Source: Cellulomonas hominis
GTDB lineage: Bacteria; Actinomycetota; Actinomycetes; Actinomycetales; Cellulomonadaceae
Direction of reading: 5' to 3'
Assembly: GCF_005239125.1 (NCBI RefSeq)
Contig: NZ_SZYE01000023.1
Coordinates: 1 to 32,283, forward strand
Length of the DNA: 32,283 nucleotides
Shown here: one piece after another, positions 23,536 to 31,282 of the stretch
Layout of the letters: each line of letters opens with the position of its first letter
How positions within the stretch are numbered: the stretch's first letter is position 1
Position numbers and translations under genes: made by a program
Notes under the pieces: generated by a model
Seen by the model: only the letters and a program-made list of their open reading frames with translations
The model's database searches: none
Told to the model about the DNA's origin: nothing

Positions 23536-24306
23536 ATGCCCGTGACGCCGCCCGACCTCGAGTCCGGCCCGCTCGAGGTCCTCGGCCGGATCACGGTGGC
23601 GTCCAACGCGACCTTCCTCGCGGAGGTCGGGGGCGCGCGGGTCGTCTACAAGCCGGTCGCGGGCGAGAAGCCGCTGTGGGACTTCCCCGACGGCACGCTC
23701 GCGAACCGCGAGGTGGCGGCGTACCTGGTGTCGGAGACGACGGGCTGGGGCGTGGTCCCGCGCACCTGGCTCCGCGACGGCCCGCTGGGCCCCGGGATGG
23801 TGCAGCTCTGGCAGGAGCCCGACGCCGCCCAGGACCCCGTCGACGTGGTGCCCTCGGACGCGGTGCCCGACGGGGTGCGCACCGTGCTGGAGGGCGGGGA
23901 CGGCGAGGGCCGGCCCGTCACGCTCGTCCACGAGGACACCCCCGCGCTGCGCCGGATGGCGGTGCTCGACGTGCTGCTGAACAACGCCGACCGCAAGGGC
24001 GGGCACGTGCTGCCGCTGCCCGACGGCCGGCGGCTCGGCGTCGACCACGGGGTGACGTTCCACGTCGAGCCCCGGCTGCGCACGGTGCTGTGGGGCTGGC
24101 TGGGCGACGACCTGTCACCGGACGAGGTCGCGGGGGTCGAGCGGGTGCGCGCGTCGCTCGGCGCCGACCTCGGGCGGCTGCTCGGGGCGCTGCTCGACCC
24201 CACCGAGGTGGCGGCGCTCGCGGCGCGGTGCGAGCGCCTGCTGGCAGCGCCCCGGTTCCCCGGGCCGGAGGGCGAGATGCCCGCGGTGCCCTGGCCGCTG
24301 TTCTGA
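23536..24306 (+). CDS. SCO1664 family (PI3/4-kinase-like fold) protein
   Basis: 256 residues. The N-terminal ITVASNATFLAEVGGARVVY followed by KPVAGEKPLWDFPDG is the nucleotide-lysine region of SCO1664-like proteins, followed by REVAAYLVSETTGWGVVP and, in the C-lobe, the catalytic-loop-like VLLNNADRKGGHVL and the metal-loop-like GVDHGVTFH. These resemble kinase-fold HD/NxD and DxG positions, so a kinase-type activity is plausible but not shown. Third member of the conserved trio with the phosphomutase-like and DUF3090 proteins. It converges on the tyrosine phosphatase with only 28 bp between and no obvious terminator. Confidence 0.88.
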   Translation: MPVTPPDLESGPLEVLGRITVASNATFLAEVGGARVVYKPVAGEKPLWDFPDGTLANREVAAYLVSETTGWGVVPRTWLRDGPLGPGMVQLWQEPDAAQDPVDVVPSDAVPDGVRTVLEGGDGEGRPVTLVHEDTPALRRMAVLDVLLNNADRKGGHVLPLPDGRRLGVDHGVTFHVEPRLRTVLWGWLGDDLSPDEVAGVERVRASLGADLGRLLGALLDPTEVAALAARCERLLAAPRFPGPEGEMPAVPWPLF

Positions 24307-24334
24307 CGCCCGCGCGGCCGTCCCGCGCCGCCTG

Positions 24335-25063
24335 TCAGGCCGGCACGAGCAGCGTGGCGCGCAGCCGGTCCAGGTCGTCCGCGCCGACCCCCACCGACGC
24401 GAGGTAGCCCGCGACCCCGCCCCGCTCGCGGTCGAGCCACTGCAGCTCGTCCCGGAGCACGGCGGCCGGGCTGCTGCCGATCATCGCCCGCAACCGCGCG
24501 TCGGGCCGCACGCCCATCAGGCGCAGCCGCCGGACCATGCGGTCGGTCCACTCCCCCGCGAGGTGCCCCTCGCTCGCGGCGTAGTCCGCGACCACCTCGT
24601 CCCGGTCGGCGCCGAGGACGAGGAGCACGAGGGCGATCACGATCCCCGTGCGGTCCTTGCCGGCGGTGCAGTGCACGACCACCGGCCCGGGCGACCCCGC
24701 GACGGCGCGCACCGCGGCCCGGATCTCCGGCCCGTGCCCGACCAGGATCTCCCGGTAGACGTCCCGCAGCTCCCAGCCGCCCAGGAAGCTCGCCGCGGAC
24801 CCGCCGAGCATCGGGACGCGCACCACCTCGACGTCCGCACCCGGCCGGTCCCGGCCACCGAGCCGGCGGTCGCGGTCCGAGCGCAGGTCCACGACCCGCC
24901 GGACCCCGAGCCCCGTCAGCGCGGCGCGCCCCTCGCGGCCGAGCCGGGACAGCGCGTCGGAGCGGAACAGGTACCCCGGGCGGAGCCGGTACCCCCCAAC
25001 CACGGCCGCGCCGACCTCGCGGAAGTTCGCGGTCCCCGGGACCCGGACGCCGATCTCGCTCAT
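24335..25063 (-). CDS. Tyrosine-protein phosphatase (Tyr_phosphatase3/DSP-like)
   Basis: 242 residues from the ATG at 25063; a GTG at 25078 is possible. Starts with VRVPGTANFREVG and YLFRSDALSRLG, typical of the bacterial PtpB/LipA-type lineage, followed by VVDLRSDRDR. The signature loop is HCTAGKDRTG with nucleophile Cys132 and Arg138, the KD/RTG variant seen in enzymes acting on phosphotyrosine and sometimes phosphoinositides. No signal peptide, so cytoplasmic or non-classically exported. It follows the alpha/beta hydrolase by 82 bp and may be cotranscribed with it. Confidence 0.9.
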   Translation of the reverse strand: MSEIGVRVPGTANFREVGAAVVGGYRLRPGYLFRSDALSRLGREGRAALTGLGVRRVVDLRSDRDRRLGGRDRPGADVEVVRVPMLGGSAASFLGGWELRDVYREILVGHGPEIRAAVRAVAGSPGPVVVHCTAGKDRTGIVIALVLLVLGADRDEVVADYAASEGHLAGEWTDRMVRRLRLMGVRPDARLRAMIGSSPAAVLRDELQWLDRERGGVAGYLASVGVGADDLDRLRATLLVPA

Positions 25064-25145
25064 GGTCGACCAGTACACGGGCCGTGGGGCGCTGGGTGGT
25101 GCGCCCGCCGCGCCTGCGTGGGTACCGGCCCGCGCCGGGCGTCGC

Positions 25146-26111
25146 TCAGCCGCGGGCGAGCGTCACGTCCAGCCAGCCCACGACCCGGTCCAGGTACCGG
25201 GTGCGGGCGGGCAGCGGGGACAGCGCGAGGTCGTGCGCCCCGCCCGGCACCTCCTCGAACGTGACGTCCCGGCCCAGCCGCGGCGCGAGCCGGCGCATGT
25301 CCGCCGGGTCGAGCACCGAGTCGGTGGTGAGCAGCCCGTCGTGCCAGCGGTCGTCCGGGCCCGCCGCGTCCGAGGCGAGCACCAGCACCGGCACGTCGAT
25401 GTCCAGGCCGCGGGCGACCTCGGCCTGCCCGCGCTTGATCGCGCGGACGAACCCCGCCCGCGCCGGGAACCCCGCGTAGGGCTTCCAGGCCAGGTCGTAG
25501 GACCACTCGCCGCCGCCGTCCGCGTGCAGCGCGCGGCCGTAGTGCTCACCGACGTGCGACACCACCAGGCGCGGGGCGACCCGGCCGACGACGTGCTCGA
25601 CGGCCCACGCGAGAACCGTCCGCTCGACGAACGAGCCGCGGACGTCCAACCACGGCGAGTTGAGCACCACCGCGTCGACCAGCCCCCGGCCCCGCCGGTG
25701 CTGCGCCCACAGCGCCGCGATCAGCCCGCCGGTCGAGTGCCCGAGCAGGACCACCCGGTCGTGCCGGTCCCGGACCAGGCGGACCGCGGCGTCGATCTCC
25801 TCGGCGTAGACCGCCAGCGACCGGGTGTCGTTCGGCTCCCGGCCGGGGCGGATCGACCGGCCGTAGTCCCGCAGGTCCAGGGCGTACAGGTCGTAGCCGC
25901 GGTCCGCGAGCGCGTCGGCGACGTGCGTCTGGAAGAAGTAGTCGACGAACCCGTGCACGTACAGCACGGCGGGCCGGGCCCTGTCGGCCCCCGCGTCGCC
26001 CCGGTGCACCAGGGTCGCGACCGCGTCCCCCTGGGCGTCCGGGCGCAGGTGCAGCGTGCGCTGCACCCAGTCGCCGCCGAGCACGTCCTGAACCGCGTCG
26101 TCCACCCGCAT
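25146..26111 (-). CDS. Alpha/beta hydrolase (lysophospholipase-like, Hydrolase_4)
   Basis: 321 residues from the ATG at 26111; CAGGAT 7 nt upstream could be a leaderless -10 and no better ribosome site is seen. Oxyanion-hole region VLYVHGFVDYFFQ near residue 50, LDLRDYGRS near 79, nucleophile elbow GHSTGG with Ser126, candidate acid in LASDAAGPDDRWH and catalytic His293 in PGGAHDLALSP. This is the monoacylglycerol lipase/lysophospholipase branch. No signal peptide or membrane segment, so probably cytoplasmic. Substrate not identifiable. Confidence 0.88.
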   Translation of the reverse strand: MRVDDAVQDVLGGDWVQRTLHLRPDAQGDAVATLVHRGDAGADRARPAVLYVHGFVDYFFQTHVADALADRGYDLYALDLRDYGRSIRPGREPNDTRSLAVYAEEIDAAVRLVRDRHDRVVLLGHSTGGLIAALWAQHRRGRGLVDAVVLNSPWLDVRGSFVERTVLAWAVEHVVGRVAPRLVVSHVGEHYGRALHADGGGEWSYDLAWKPYAGFPARAGFVRAIKRGQAEVARGLDIDVPVLVLASDAAGPDDRWHDGLLTTDSVLDPADMRRLAPRLGRDVTFEEVPGGAHDLALSPLPARTRYLDRVVGWLDVTLARG

Positions 26112-26317
26112 GGCGGCGATCCTGCCACCCGCGCCCGCCCCCGGGGAGGTCCCCGCGCGGCCCCGGCGCCGGGACCCGCACCGGCCGCCCGGAGCGTCGC
26201 CGCTGCTCCGGGTGGCGGCGACCGGGGCCGTGCCGCACGGTGGAGGCGTGGAAGCCGGCCGTCGACCGGGCCCGCGCCGGGGCCCGGGGACCACCCGATC
26301 GGGGCGCCCGGGCATCT
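26112..26317. other. Non-coding stretch upstream of the cysK promoter
   Basis: No gene is convincing here; open frames are Pro/Arg-rich and lack homology marks. Two mutually exclusive 8-bp hairpins are present: CCCGGAGC (26188-26195) with GCTCCGGG (26205-26212), or GTCGCCGC (26196-26203) with GCGGCGAC (26215-26222). They lie upstream of the predicted cysK promoter, so their relevance is uncertain. Confidence 0.4.
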
Positions 26318-26347
26318 TTGTGGGGCCGCGTGCGTTGGCGCTACTGT
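26318..26347 (+). promoter_or_regulatory. Promoter of the cysK-cysE leader transcript
   Basis: -10 TACTGT (26342-26347) with a weak TTGTGG -35 18 bp upstream. Transcription would begin near 26354, giving a 5' leader of about 270 nt before cysK. Confidence 0.5.
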
Positions 26348-26389
26348 CGGCGCTGTCGGGTGCCGACCACCAGGGAGAGGGGACCGGGC

Positions 26390-26485
26390 ATGCGCCTCGC
26401 GCCGAGCACCGCGTCCACCTCGCCGCGCCCCGCCCCCGCGCGCACGCGCACCGCGTCCGCCGCGCCCCGCTGTCGCTGTCTGTAG
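26390..26485 (+). CDS. Candidate cysteine leader peptide (31 aa, ends Cys-Arg-Cys-Leu)
   Basis: ATG at 26390 is preceded by AGGGGA with 6-nt spacing, a good ribosome site. The product is 31 residues of Ser/Thr/Pro/Ala/Arg-rich sequence with its only two cysteines at positions 28 and 30 (PRCRCL, then TAG). Cysteine is rare, so two Cys codons right before the stop, upstream of the cysteine synthase gene, is the pattern of a ribosome-sensing leader peptide. Cysteine-responsive upstream ORFs are known in mycobacteria. The peptide itself is expected to have no other function. Chance ORFs of this size are common in GC-rich DNA, hence moderate confidence. Confidence 0.6.
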   Translation: MRLAPSTASTSPRPAPARTRTASAAPRCRCL

Positions 26486-26549
26486 AGCGCTGGCCGCACC
26501 GCCGCACGCCGGCGGCAGCCCGACCCGGGCCCGGCCCGGGCCAGCGCTC
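26485..26549 (+). promoter_or_regulatory. Candidate attenuator hairpin in the cysK leader
   Basis: GAGCGCTGGCC (26485-26495) pairs perfectly with 26539-26549. The left arm starts at the last base of the leader-peptide stop codon, so a ribosome halted at either Cys codon would cover it and stop the hairpin forming. Inside are alternative stems GCCGC/GCGGC and CCCGGG/CCCGGG. Whether the effect is on transcription or on cysK translation cannot be told; CCGTC at 26586-26590 could pair with the GACGG of the cysK ribosome site. Confidence 0.55.
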
Positions 26550-26626
26550 GCCCTCGACCCACGGCCGCGCGCGCCGGCGCCGCGACCGTCGCACCCCCCG
26601 ACACCTCGACCCCAGGACGGACTGAC

Positions 26627-27562
26627 ATGGCACGCATCTACGACGACGCGACGCAGCTCATCGGCAACACCCCGCTGGTGCGGATCAACAAGCTGACGGA
26701 GGGCGTCGGCGCGACGATCGTCGGCAAGCTCGAGTTCTACAACCCCGCCAGCTCCGTGAAGGACCGGATCGGCGTCGCGATCGTCGACGCCGCGGAGCGC
26801 TCCGGGGAGCTGCAGCCGGGCGGCACCATCGTCGAGGCCACCTCCGGCAACACCGGCATCGCGCTCGCGTTCGTCGGCGCGGCCCGCGGCTACGACGTCG
26901 TGCTGACCATGCCCGAGTCCATGTCGAAGGAGCGCCGCGCGCTGCTGCGCGCCTACGGCGCCGAGCTCATCCTCACCCCCGCCTCCGAGGGCATGAAGGG
27001 CGCCGTCAACCGCGCGAACGAGATCGTCGCGGAGCGCCCGGGCGCCGTCCTGGCCCGCCAGTTCGCGAACGAGGCCAACCCGGAGATCCACCGCCGCACC
27101 ACCGCCGAGGAGATCTGGGCCGACACCGACGGCGAGGTCGACATCCTGGTCGCCGGCATCGGCACCGGCGGCACCATCACCGGTGTCGGCCAGGTGCTCA
27201 AGGAGCGCAAGCCGGGCGTGCAGGTCGTCGGCGTCGAGCCGGCCGAGTCGCCGATCCTCAACGGCGGGGCGCCCGGCCCGCACAAGATCCAGGGCATCGG
27301 GGCGAACTTCGTCCCGGAGATCCTCGACACCACCGTCTACGACGAGATCATCGACGTGGACGCGGACACCGCCGTCACCGTCGCGCGCCGGGCCGCGAAG
27401 GAGGAGGGCCTGCTCGTCGGCATCTCCTCCGGCGCCGCGCTGCACGCCGCGATCGAGCTCGGCAAGCGGCCCGAGAACGCCGGGAAGCTGATCGTCGTGA
27501 TCATCCCGTCGTTCGGCGAGCGGTACCTCTCGTCCATCCTGTACGCCGACCTCCTGGACTGA
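26627..27562 (+). CDS. cysK: Cysteine synthase A (O-acetylserine sulfhydrylase)
   Basis: Pyridoxal-phosphate enzyme that makes cysteine from O-acetylserine and sulfide. 311 residues, usual length. [13 protein letters not shown] at 11-23, PLP lysine Lys45 in [11 protein letters not shown], phosphate/substrate loop [10 protein letters not shown], the PLP-phosphate loop [13 protein letters not shown], and the C-terminal [13 protein letters not shown]. The C-terminal partner peptide of CysE (ending in Ile) can dock in its active site to form the cysteine synthase complex. ATG preceded by AGGACGG. It is 5 bp upstream of cysE in a clear two-gene operon. Confidence 0.97.
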   Translation: MARIYDDATQLIGNTPLVRINKLTEGVGATIVGKLEFYNPASSVKDRIGVAIVDAAERSGELQPGGTIVEATSGNTGIALAFVGAARGYDVVLTMPESMSKERRALLRAYGAELILTPASEGMKGAVNRANEIVAERPGAVLARQFANEANPEIHRRTTAEEIWADTDGEVDILVAGIGTGGTITGVGQVLKERKPGVQVVGVEPAESPILNGGAPGPHKIQGIGANFVPEILDTTVYDEIIDVDADTAVTVARRAAKEEGLLVGISSGAALHAAIELGKRPENAGKLIVVIIPSFGERYLSSILYADLLD

Positions 27563-27567
27563 TCGCC

Positions 27568-28281
27568 ATGACCTCGACCACGCGACCGCCGCTCACGGGC
27601 GGCACCTCCCGGCCCGGTGGCCGCGGGGTGCCGACCCCGGCGCGCGCGTCCTCCGCCGAGCGCACGGCGACCGGGGCCACCGGCGCCGGCGAGCACTGGC
27701 GCAGCCTGCGCCGGTTCGCCCGCACGCTGCGCGAGGACCTGGAGGCGGCGCAGCGCCGGGACCCGGCCGCGCGGTCGCGGGTCGAGGTCGCCCTGGCGTA
27801 CCCCGGCCTGCACGCGGTGTGGGTGCACCGGGTGGCGCACCGGATGTGGCGGGAGCCGGCGCTGCGGCTGCCGGCCCGGCTGCTGTCCCAGGCGTCCCGG
27901 GCCGTCACCGGGGTGGAGATCCACCCGGGGGCGACCATCGGGCGCCGGCTGTTCATCGACCACGGCATGGGCGTCGTCGTCGGGGAGACGGCCGTGGTCG
28001 GCGACGACGTCGTGCTGTTCCACGGAGCCACGCTCGGCGGCAAGACGATGCGGCGCGGCAAGCGGCACCCGACGGTCGGCAACGACGTCGTGGTCGGCGC
28101 GGGCGCCAAGGTGCTCGGGCCGGTGTGGATCGGCGACGGCGCGCAGATCGGCGCGAACGCGGTGGTCCTCAAGGACGTGCCCGCGGGCGCGGTGGCGGTC
28201 GGCGTCCCGGCGACCATCCGCCAGAAGCCGCGCTCCGCTCCCCCGGAGCCGGAGATCGACGACCCCGCGATCTACATCTGA
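27568..28281 (+). CDS. cysE: Serine O-acetyltransferase
   Basis: Acetylates L-serine with acetyl-CoA to O-acetylserine, feeding CysK. 237 residues; the first ~42 are a Thr/Pro/Gly-rich extension without homology marks, so a later start is possible, but no better ribosome site was found. The core begins at [18 protein letters not shown], then [12 protein letters not shown], and the left-handed beta-helix with [20 protein letters not shown] and [20 protein letters not shown]. The C-terminus ends EIDDPAIYI; the final Ile is what lets CysE insert its tail into CysK. Translation is probably coupled to cysK. Confidence 0.96.
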   Translation: MTSTTRPPLTGGTSRPGGRGVPTPARASSAERTATGATGAGEHWRSLRRFARTLREDLEAAQRRDPAARSRVEVALAYPGLHAVWVHRVAHRMWREPALRLPARLLSQASRAVTGVEIHPGATIGRRLFIDHGMGVVVGETAVVGDDVVLFHGATLGGKTMRRGKRHPTVGNDVVVGAGAKVLGPVWIGDGAQIGANAVVLKDVPAGAVAVGVPATIRQKPRSAPPEPEIDDPAIYI

Positions 28282-28300
28282 CCGGCACGGCGTCCGCGCC

Positions 28301-28362
28301 GCCCACGGTCTGCGGCCCCGCCACCTGCGATCGCAGGGTGCGGGGCCGCAGAACCGTAGGGC
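28301..28362. terminator. Long terminator between cysE and mgsA
   Basis: One continuous hairpin of about 30 bp per side with only single-base bulges: GCCC+ACGGT, CTGCGGCCCCGC, CAC, CTGCG, tip AT, and the complementary side to 28362. It lies between converging genes and can act both ways. Confidence 0.85.
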
Positions 28363-28409
28363 GGCGCGGGCGGACGGGCGGCGCGGGCGGACGGGCGGCG
28401 CGGGCGGTC
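28359..28409. repeat. Three tandem 17-bp repeats reaching into the mgsA stop codon
   Basis: GGGCGGCGCGGGCGGAC twice, then a third copy ending GTC, head to tail. The mgsA stop codon (28408-28410, minus) lies in the last copy. It looks like slippage-type expansion of GC-rich DNA. Confidence 0.85.
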
Positions 28410-28854
28410 AGGCGGTCGGGGAGCTGCCGTCCCAGGCGCGGGGCGTGATCTCGGGGCGGCTGGTCCACTCCTCGCCGAGCATCGGCGAGGAGATCAGCAT
28501 GTCCGCCGTCGCGACGTTGGCCGCCATGGGGACGTTCCACACCGCGGCGATCCGCAGCAGCGCCTTGACGTCGGGGTCGTGCGGCTGCGGCTCCAGCGGG
28601 TCCCAGAAGAACACCAGCATGTCGATGGTGCCCTCGGCGATCTTGGCGCCGATCTGCTGGTCGCCGCCGACCGGGCCGGACAGCAGCCGCGTCACGGGCA
28701 GCCCGAGCTCGAACTCCAGCATGGTGCCCGTCGTGCCCGTCGCGTACAGGTGGTGCCGGGACAGGGTGCCGCGGTTGAACTCCGCCCAGCGGAGCAGCTC
28801 GACCTTCTTGTTGTCGTGGGCGACCAGGGCGATGTGGTGGGCGGCGCCGGGCAT
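28408..28854 (-). CDS. mgsA: Methylglyoxal synthase
   Basis: Turns dihydroxyacetone phosphate into methylglyoxal and phosphate, a glycolytic bypass when phosphate is short. 148 residues from the ATG at 28854, with GGAAGGA upstream. The family core is complete: [46 protein letters not shown] with the catalytic aspartate, [20 protein letters not shown] with the active-site histidine, and [14 protein letters not shown]. It stands alone between the cysteine operon and the sortase gene. Methylglyoxal is toxic and would need detoxifying enzymes not present here. Confidence 0.96.
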   Translation of the reverse strand: MPGAAHHIALVAHDNKKVELLRWAEFNRGTLSRHHLYATGTTGTMLEFELGLPVTRLLSGPVGGDQQIGAKIAEGTIDMLVFFWDPLEPQPHDPDVKALLRIAAVWNVPMAANVATADMLISSPMLGEEWTSRPEITPRAWDGSSPTA

Positions 28855-28924
28855 GGGCGGGGTCCTTCCGTGGAACGGTGCATCGGTGGGCGGGCAGCGG
28901 CGACGGCGGAGCGCCCGGGGCCAC

Positions 28925-28930
28925 ACCCTA
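28925..28930 (-). promoter_or_regulatory. -10 of mgsA
   Basis: TAGGGT on the minus strand, the same hexamer as at clpP1; leader about 64 nt. Confidence 0.45.
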
Positions 28931-29073
28931 GGGCCCGAGGATGTCGGACCGGTGCGTGCGCCCCGTGCGCGGACCGGACGGGCCACGGACCTGTCCACCC
29001 GGACCCGGCCGCCACCCACCCAGGCACCCGCCCCGCGCCACTCAGCCGCGTCCTGAGTGGTGCGCGTGGCGCC

Positions 29074-29079
29074 TAGCGT
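29074..29079 (+). promoter_or_regulatory. Leaderless -10 of the sortase gene
   Basis: TAGCGT, 7 nt before a GTG at 29087; no ribosome site. It rules out the longer in-frame start at 29057, which would lie upstream of this -10. Confidence 0.6.
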
Positions 29080-29086
29080 CGCTGCC

Positions 29087-29869
29087 GTGACCCCGCCGCC
29101 CGTCCCCGCGCCCGCGCACGCCGCCGCGCCCTCCCGGGCCCGCGCCCGCCGGGCTCCCGCCGTGTCGGCCGTCGGGGTCCTCGGCGAGCTGCTGCTGACC
29201 CTCGGCGTGCTGCTGGCGCTGTTCCTGGTCTGGCAGCTGTGGTGGACGACGGTCACGGCCCGGCAGGACGCCGACGCCGTGCTGGCCGAGGTGCGCGCCG
29301 CCCTGCCGGCAGCCGCGGCCACGACCGCCGAGCTCCGCACCGACGACCCACCGGTCCCCGAGCCGGTCGGGCACGGCGAGGTCGTCGGCGTGCTCACGGT
29401 CCCCCGGTGGGAGGGGCTGACCCGCAACGCCATGCCGGTCGTCGAGGGCACCACCCCGGACCTGCTCGACCGCGCCATGGCCGGCCGGTACACCGAGACG
29501 CAGCAGGTCGGCGAGGTGGGCAACGTCGCGCTCGCCGGGCACCGGCGCACCTGGGGCGACTCGTTCCGGCACGTCGACAGGCTCGTCCCCGGCGACCCCG
29601 TCGTGATCGAGACCGCCAGCACCTGGTACGTCTACGAGGTCACGTCCCACGAGATCGTCGAGCCGACGGAGTCGTCCGTGCTGGCGCCGGTCCCGCGGCA
29701 GCCCGGGGTCGCCCCGACCGAGCGGCTGCTCACGCTCACCACCTGCCACTCGCGCACCCTCGGCGAGTACGGCAACGACCAGCGGTGGATCACGTACGCG
29801 ACCTTCGTCGGCTGGCTGGACCGCGCCGAGGGCACGCCCGAGGCGATCCTCGCGATGGGAGGCGTCTGA
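29087..29869 (+). CDS. Class E sortase
   Basis: Membrane-anchored cysteine transpeptidase that attaches surface proteins to the wall. 260 residues from the leaderless GTG at 29087. A Pro/Ala/Arg-rich cytoplasmic head is followed by a membrane helix at about 28-52 ([19 protein letters not shown]), then the sortase domain: active-site His152 ([12 protein letters not shown]), nucleophile Cys220 (LLTLTTCHS) and Arg233 (NDQRW). Class E enzymes usually recognise LAXTG-type signals. No substrate with a sorting signal is in the window. The stop overlaps the start of the next small membrane protein gene by TGATG. Confidence 0.93.
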   Translation: MTPPPVPAPAHAAAPSRARARRAPAVSAVGVLGELLLTLGVLLALFLVWQLWWTTVTARQDADAVLAEVRAALPAAAATTAELRTDDPPVPEPVGHGEVVGVLTVPRWEGLTRNAMPVVEGTTPDLLDRAMAGRYTETQQVGEVGNVALAGHRRTWGDSFRHVDRLVPGDPVVIETASTWYVYEVTSHEIVEPTESSVLAPVPRQPGVAPTERLLTLTTCHSRTLGEYGNDQRWITYATFVGWLDRAEGTPEAILAMGGV

Positions 29870-30030
29870 TGTACGCGTGGCTGTTCCGGCGCCTGCCGGG
29901 CCCGCTGCCGGTGCGGCTGCTGCTCGCGCTCGCGCTGCTGGCCGCGGTCCTCGTCGCGCTGTTCGGCTGGGGGTTCCCCGCCCTGGCGCCGCACCTGACC
30001 TGGCTGACCGGGGACCCGGCGCTCGGCTGA
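29869..30030 (+). CDS. Small conserved membrane protein coupled to the sortase
   Basis: 53 residues, ATG sharing a base with the sortase stop, with GGGAGG upstream. One membrane helix, VRLLLALALLAAVLVALFGW, is preceded by [14 protein letters not shown]; the MYxxLxRxLPGP start is a recurring mark of short proteins beside class E sortases in actinobacteria, as I remember them. Function unknown; a sortase partner or stabiliser is a fair guess from the coupling. Confidence 0.82.
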   Translation: MYAWLFRRLPGPLPVRLLLALALLAAVLVALFGWGFPALAPHLTWLTGDPALG

Positions 30031-30044
30031 CCGGCGGCGACGCA

Positions 30045-30067
30045 GCGGCGCGGTGTCCTCGCGCCGC
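30045..30067 (+). terminator. Terminator after the sortase pair
   Basis: 8-bp perfect stem GCGGCGCG / CGCGCCGC with a 7-nt loop, 14 bp after the stop. Confidence 0.55.
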
Positions 30068-30135
30068 GCCCGGTCGCACGGCAGCATGGGCCGCGGCCGC
30101 GCTCACCGGCGAGCGCGCGACCACGAGGAGGCGGC

Positions 30136-31170
30136 ATGCGGCTCGGCTACCACACCGGCTACTGGTCGGCGGGTCCCCCGCCCGGGGCGGCCGAGGCGGT
30201 GCTCGCGGCCGACCGGCTCGGGCTGGACTCGGTGTGGACCGCGGAGGCGTACGGCTCGGACGCGTTCACCCCGCTCGCCTGGTGGGGAGCCTCGACCTCG
30301 CGGGTCCGGCTCGGCACCGCGGTGGCCCAGGTCGCCGCCCGCACCCCGACCGCCACGGCGATGGCCGCGCTCACCCTCGACCACCTGTCGGGCGGGCGGT
30401 TCACGCTCGGGCTCGGGGTGTCCGGGCCGCAGGTCGTCGAGGGCTGGTACGGGCAGCCGTACCCGCGGCCGCTGGCCCGGACCCGGGAGTTCGTCGCGAT
30501 CGTCCGGGACGTGCTGCGCCGCGAGGGACCGGTCCGCGCGTCCGGGCCGTTCTACCGGCTGCCGCTGCCCGAGGAGGAGGGCTCGGGGCTCGGCAAGGCG
30601 CTCCGCTCGACGGTGCACCCGCTGCGCGCCGACCTGCCGATCCACCTCGCCGCGGAGGGACCCCGGAACATCGCGCTCGCCGCCGAGATCGGCGACGGCT
30701 GGCTGCCGCTGTTCTACGCGCCGCGACTCGACGACGAGTTCCGCGGCCTGCTCGCCGAGGGCTTCGACCGCCGGCTCGCCGGCACCCGGCCCGTCGAGGA
30801 CTTCGAGGTCACGGCGACCGTGCCCGTCGTGCTCGGCCCGGACGTCGAGACCGCCGCCGACGCGGTCCGCCCGTTCGTCGCGCTCTACGCCGGCGGCATG
30901 GGCGCGAAGGGCGCGAACTTCCACGCGAACGCCCTGGCCCGGCTCGGCTACGCGGACGCGTGCACGGAGATCCAGGCGCACTACCTCGCGGGCGACCGCG
31001 CGCGGGCGGCGGCGGCCGTGCCGACGGAGCTGGTGCGGGACGTGGCGCTGGTGGGCACGCCCGACGACGTCCGGGAGCAGGCCACGGCGTGGCGGGGCAC
31101 GGCGGTGACGACGCTGCTCGTGCAGGCGGCCCCGGAGCAGCTGGAGCAGATCGCGGCACTGCTGGCCTGA
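30136..31170 (+). CDS. LLM-class F420-dependent oxidoreductase, Rv3520c-like
   Basis: 344 residues; ATG preceded by GAGGAGG. Luciferase-like TIM barrel: MRLGYHTGYW start, VWTAEAYGSDAFTPLAWWGA near residue 35, LDHLSGGRFTLGLGVSGPQV near 90, then EGWYGQPYPRPLARTREFV and IHLAAEGPRNIALAAEIGDG with WLP. YGSDAFTPL and GQPYPRPLARTRE are typical of the Rv3520c group. Uses reduced coenzyme F420 as hydride donor (family knowledge); F420 synthesis genes are not in the window, and the substrate is unknown. A CAGCAT hexamer at 30082-30087 may be its -10. Confidence 0.9.
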   Translation: MRLGYHTGYWSAGPPPGAAEAVLAADRLGLDSVWTAEAYGSDAFTPLAWWGASTSRVRLGTAVAQVAARTPTATAMAALTLDHLSGGRFTLGLGVSGPQVVEGWYGQPYPRPLARTREFVAIVRDVLRREGPVRASGPFYRLPLPEEEGSGLGKALRSTVHPLRADLPIHLAAEGPRNIALAAEIGDGWLPLFYAPRLDDEFRGLLAEGFDRRLAGTRPVEDFEVTATVPVVLGPDVETAADAVRPFVALYAGGMGAKGANFHANALARLGYADACTEIQAHYLAGDRARAAAAVPTELVRDVALVGTPDDVREQATAWRGTAVTTLLVQAAPEQLEQIAALLA

Positions 31171-31172
31171 GC

Positions 31173-31191
31173 CGCCCCGGCCAGGGGGGCG
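31173..31191 (+). terminator. Probable terminator after the LLM oxidoreductase
   Basis: CGCCCC / GGGGCG, 6-bp stem with a 7-nt loop directly after the stop codon. Confidence 0.4.
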
Positions 31192-31269
31192 CGGGGCGAC
31201 GGGCGTGCGCGGGGCGCGGTGGGGTGCTGCCGGCGGGGGCGGCGCAACGCGACGGACACACGGCGCGGC

Positions 31270-31275
31270 TAGCGT
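31270..31275 (+). promoter_or_regulatory. Leaderless -10 of the BenE-like gene
   Basis: TAGCGT, 7 nt before the GTG at 31283, the same design as the sortase gene. Confidence 0.6.
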
Positions 31276-31282
31276 CCGGCGC

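Noticed and set aside
26110-26625. 171-residue plus-strand frame across the cysK leader
   Set aside because: Pro/Arg-rich low-complexity translation, no ribosome site, and it spans the predicted promoter; the short leader ORF in another frame has a much better start.
28359-28409. CRISPR-like tandem repeats
   Set aside because: Units are directly adjacent without spacers, 17 bp and extremely GC-rich; this is a simple tandem duplication.
29057-29086. Earlier GTG start for the sortase
   Set aside because: It lies upstream of the TAGCGT -10, with no ribosome site; the later GTG at 29087 is in the leaderless position.
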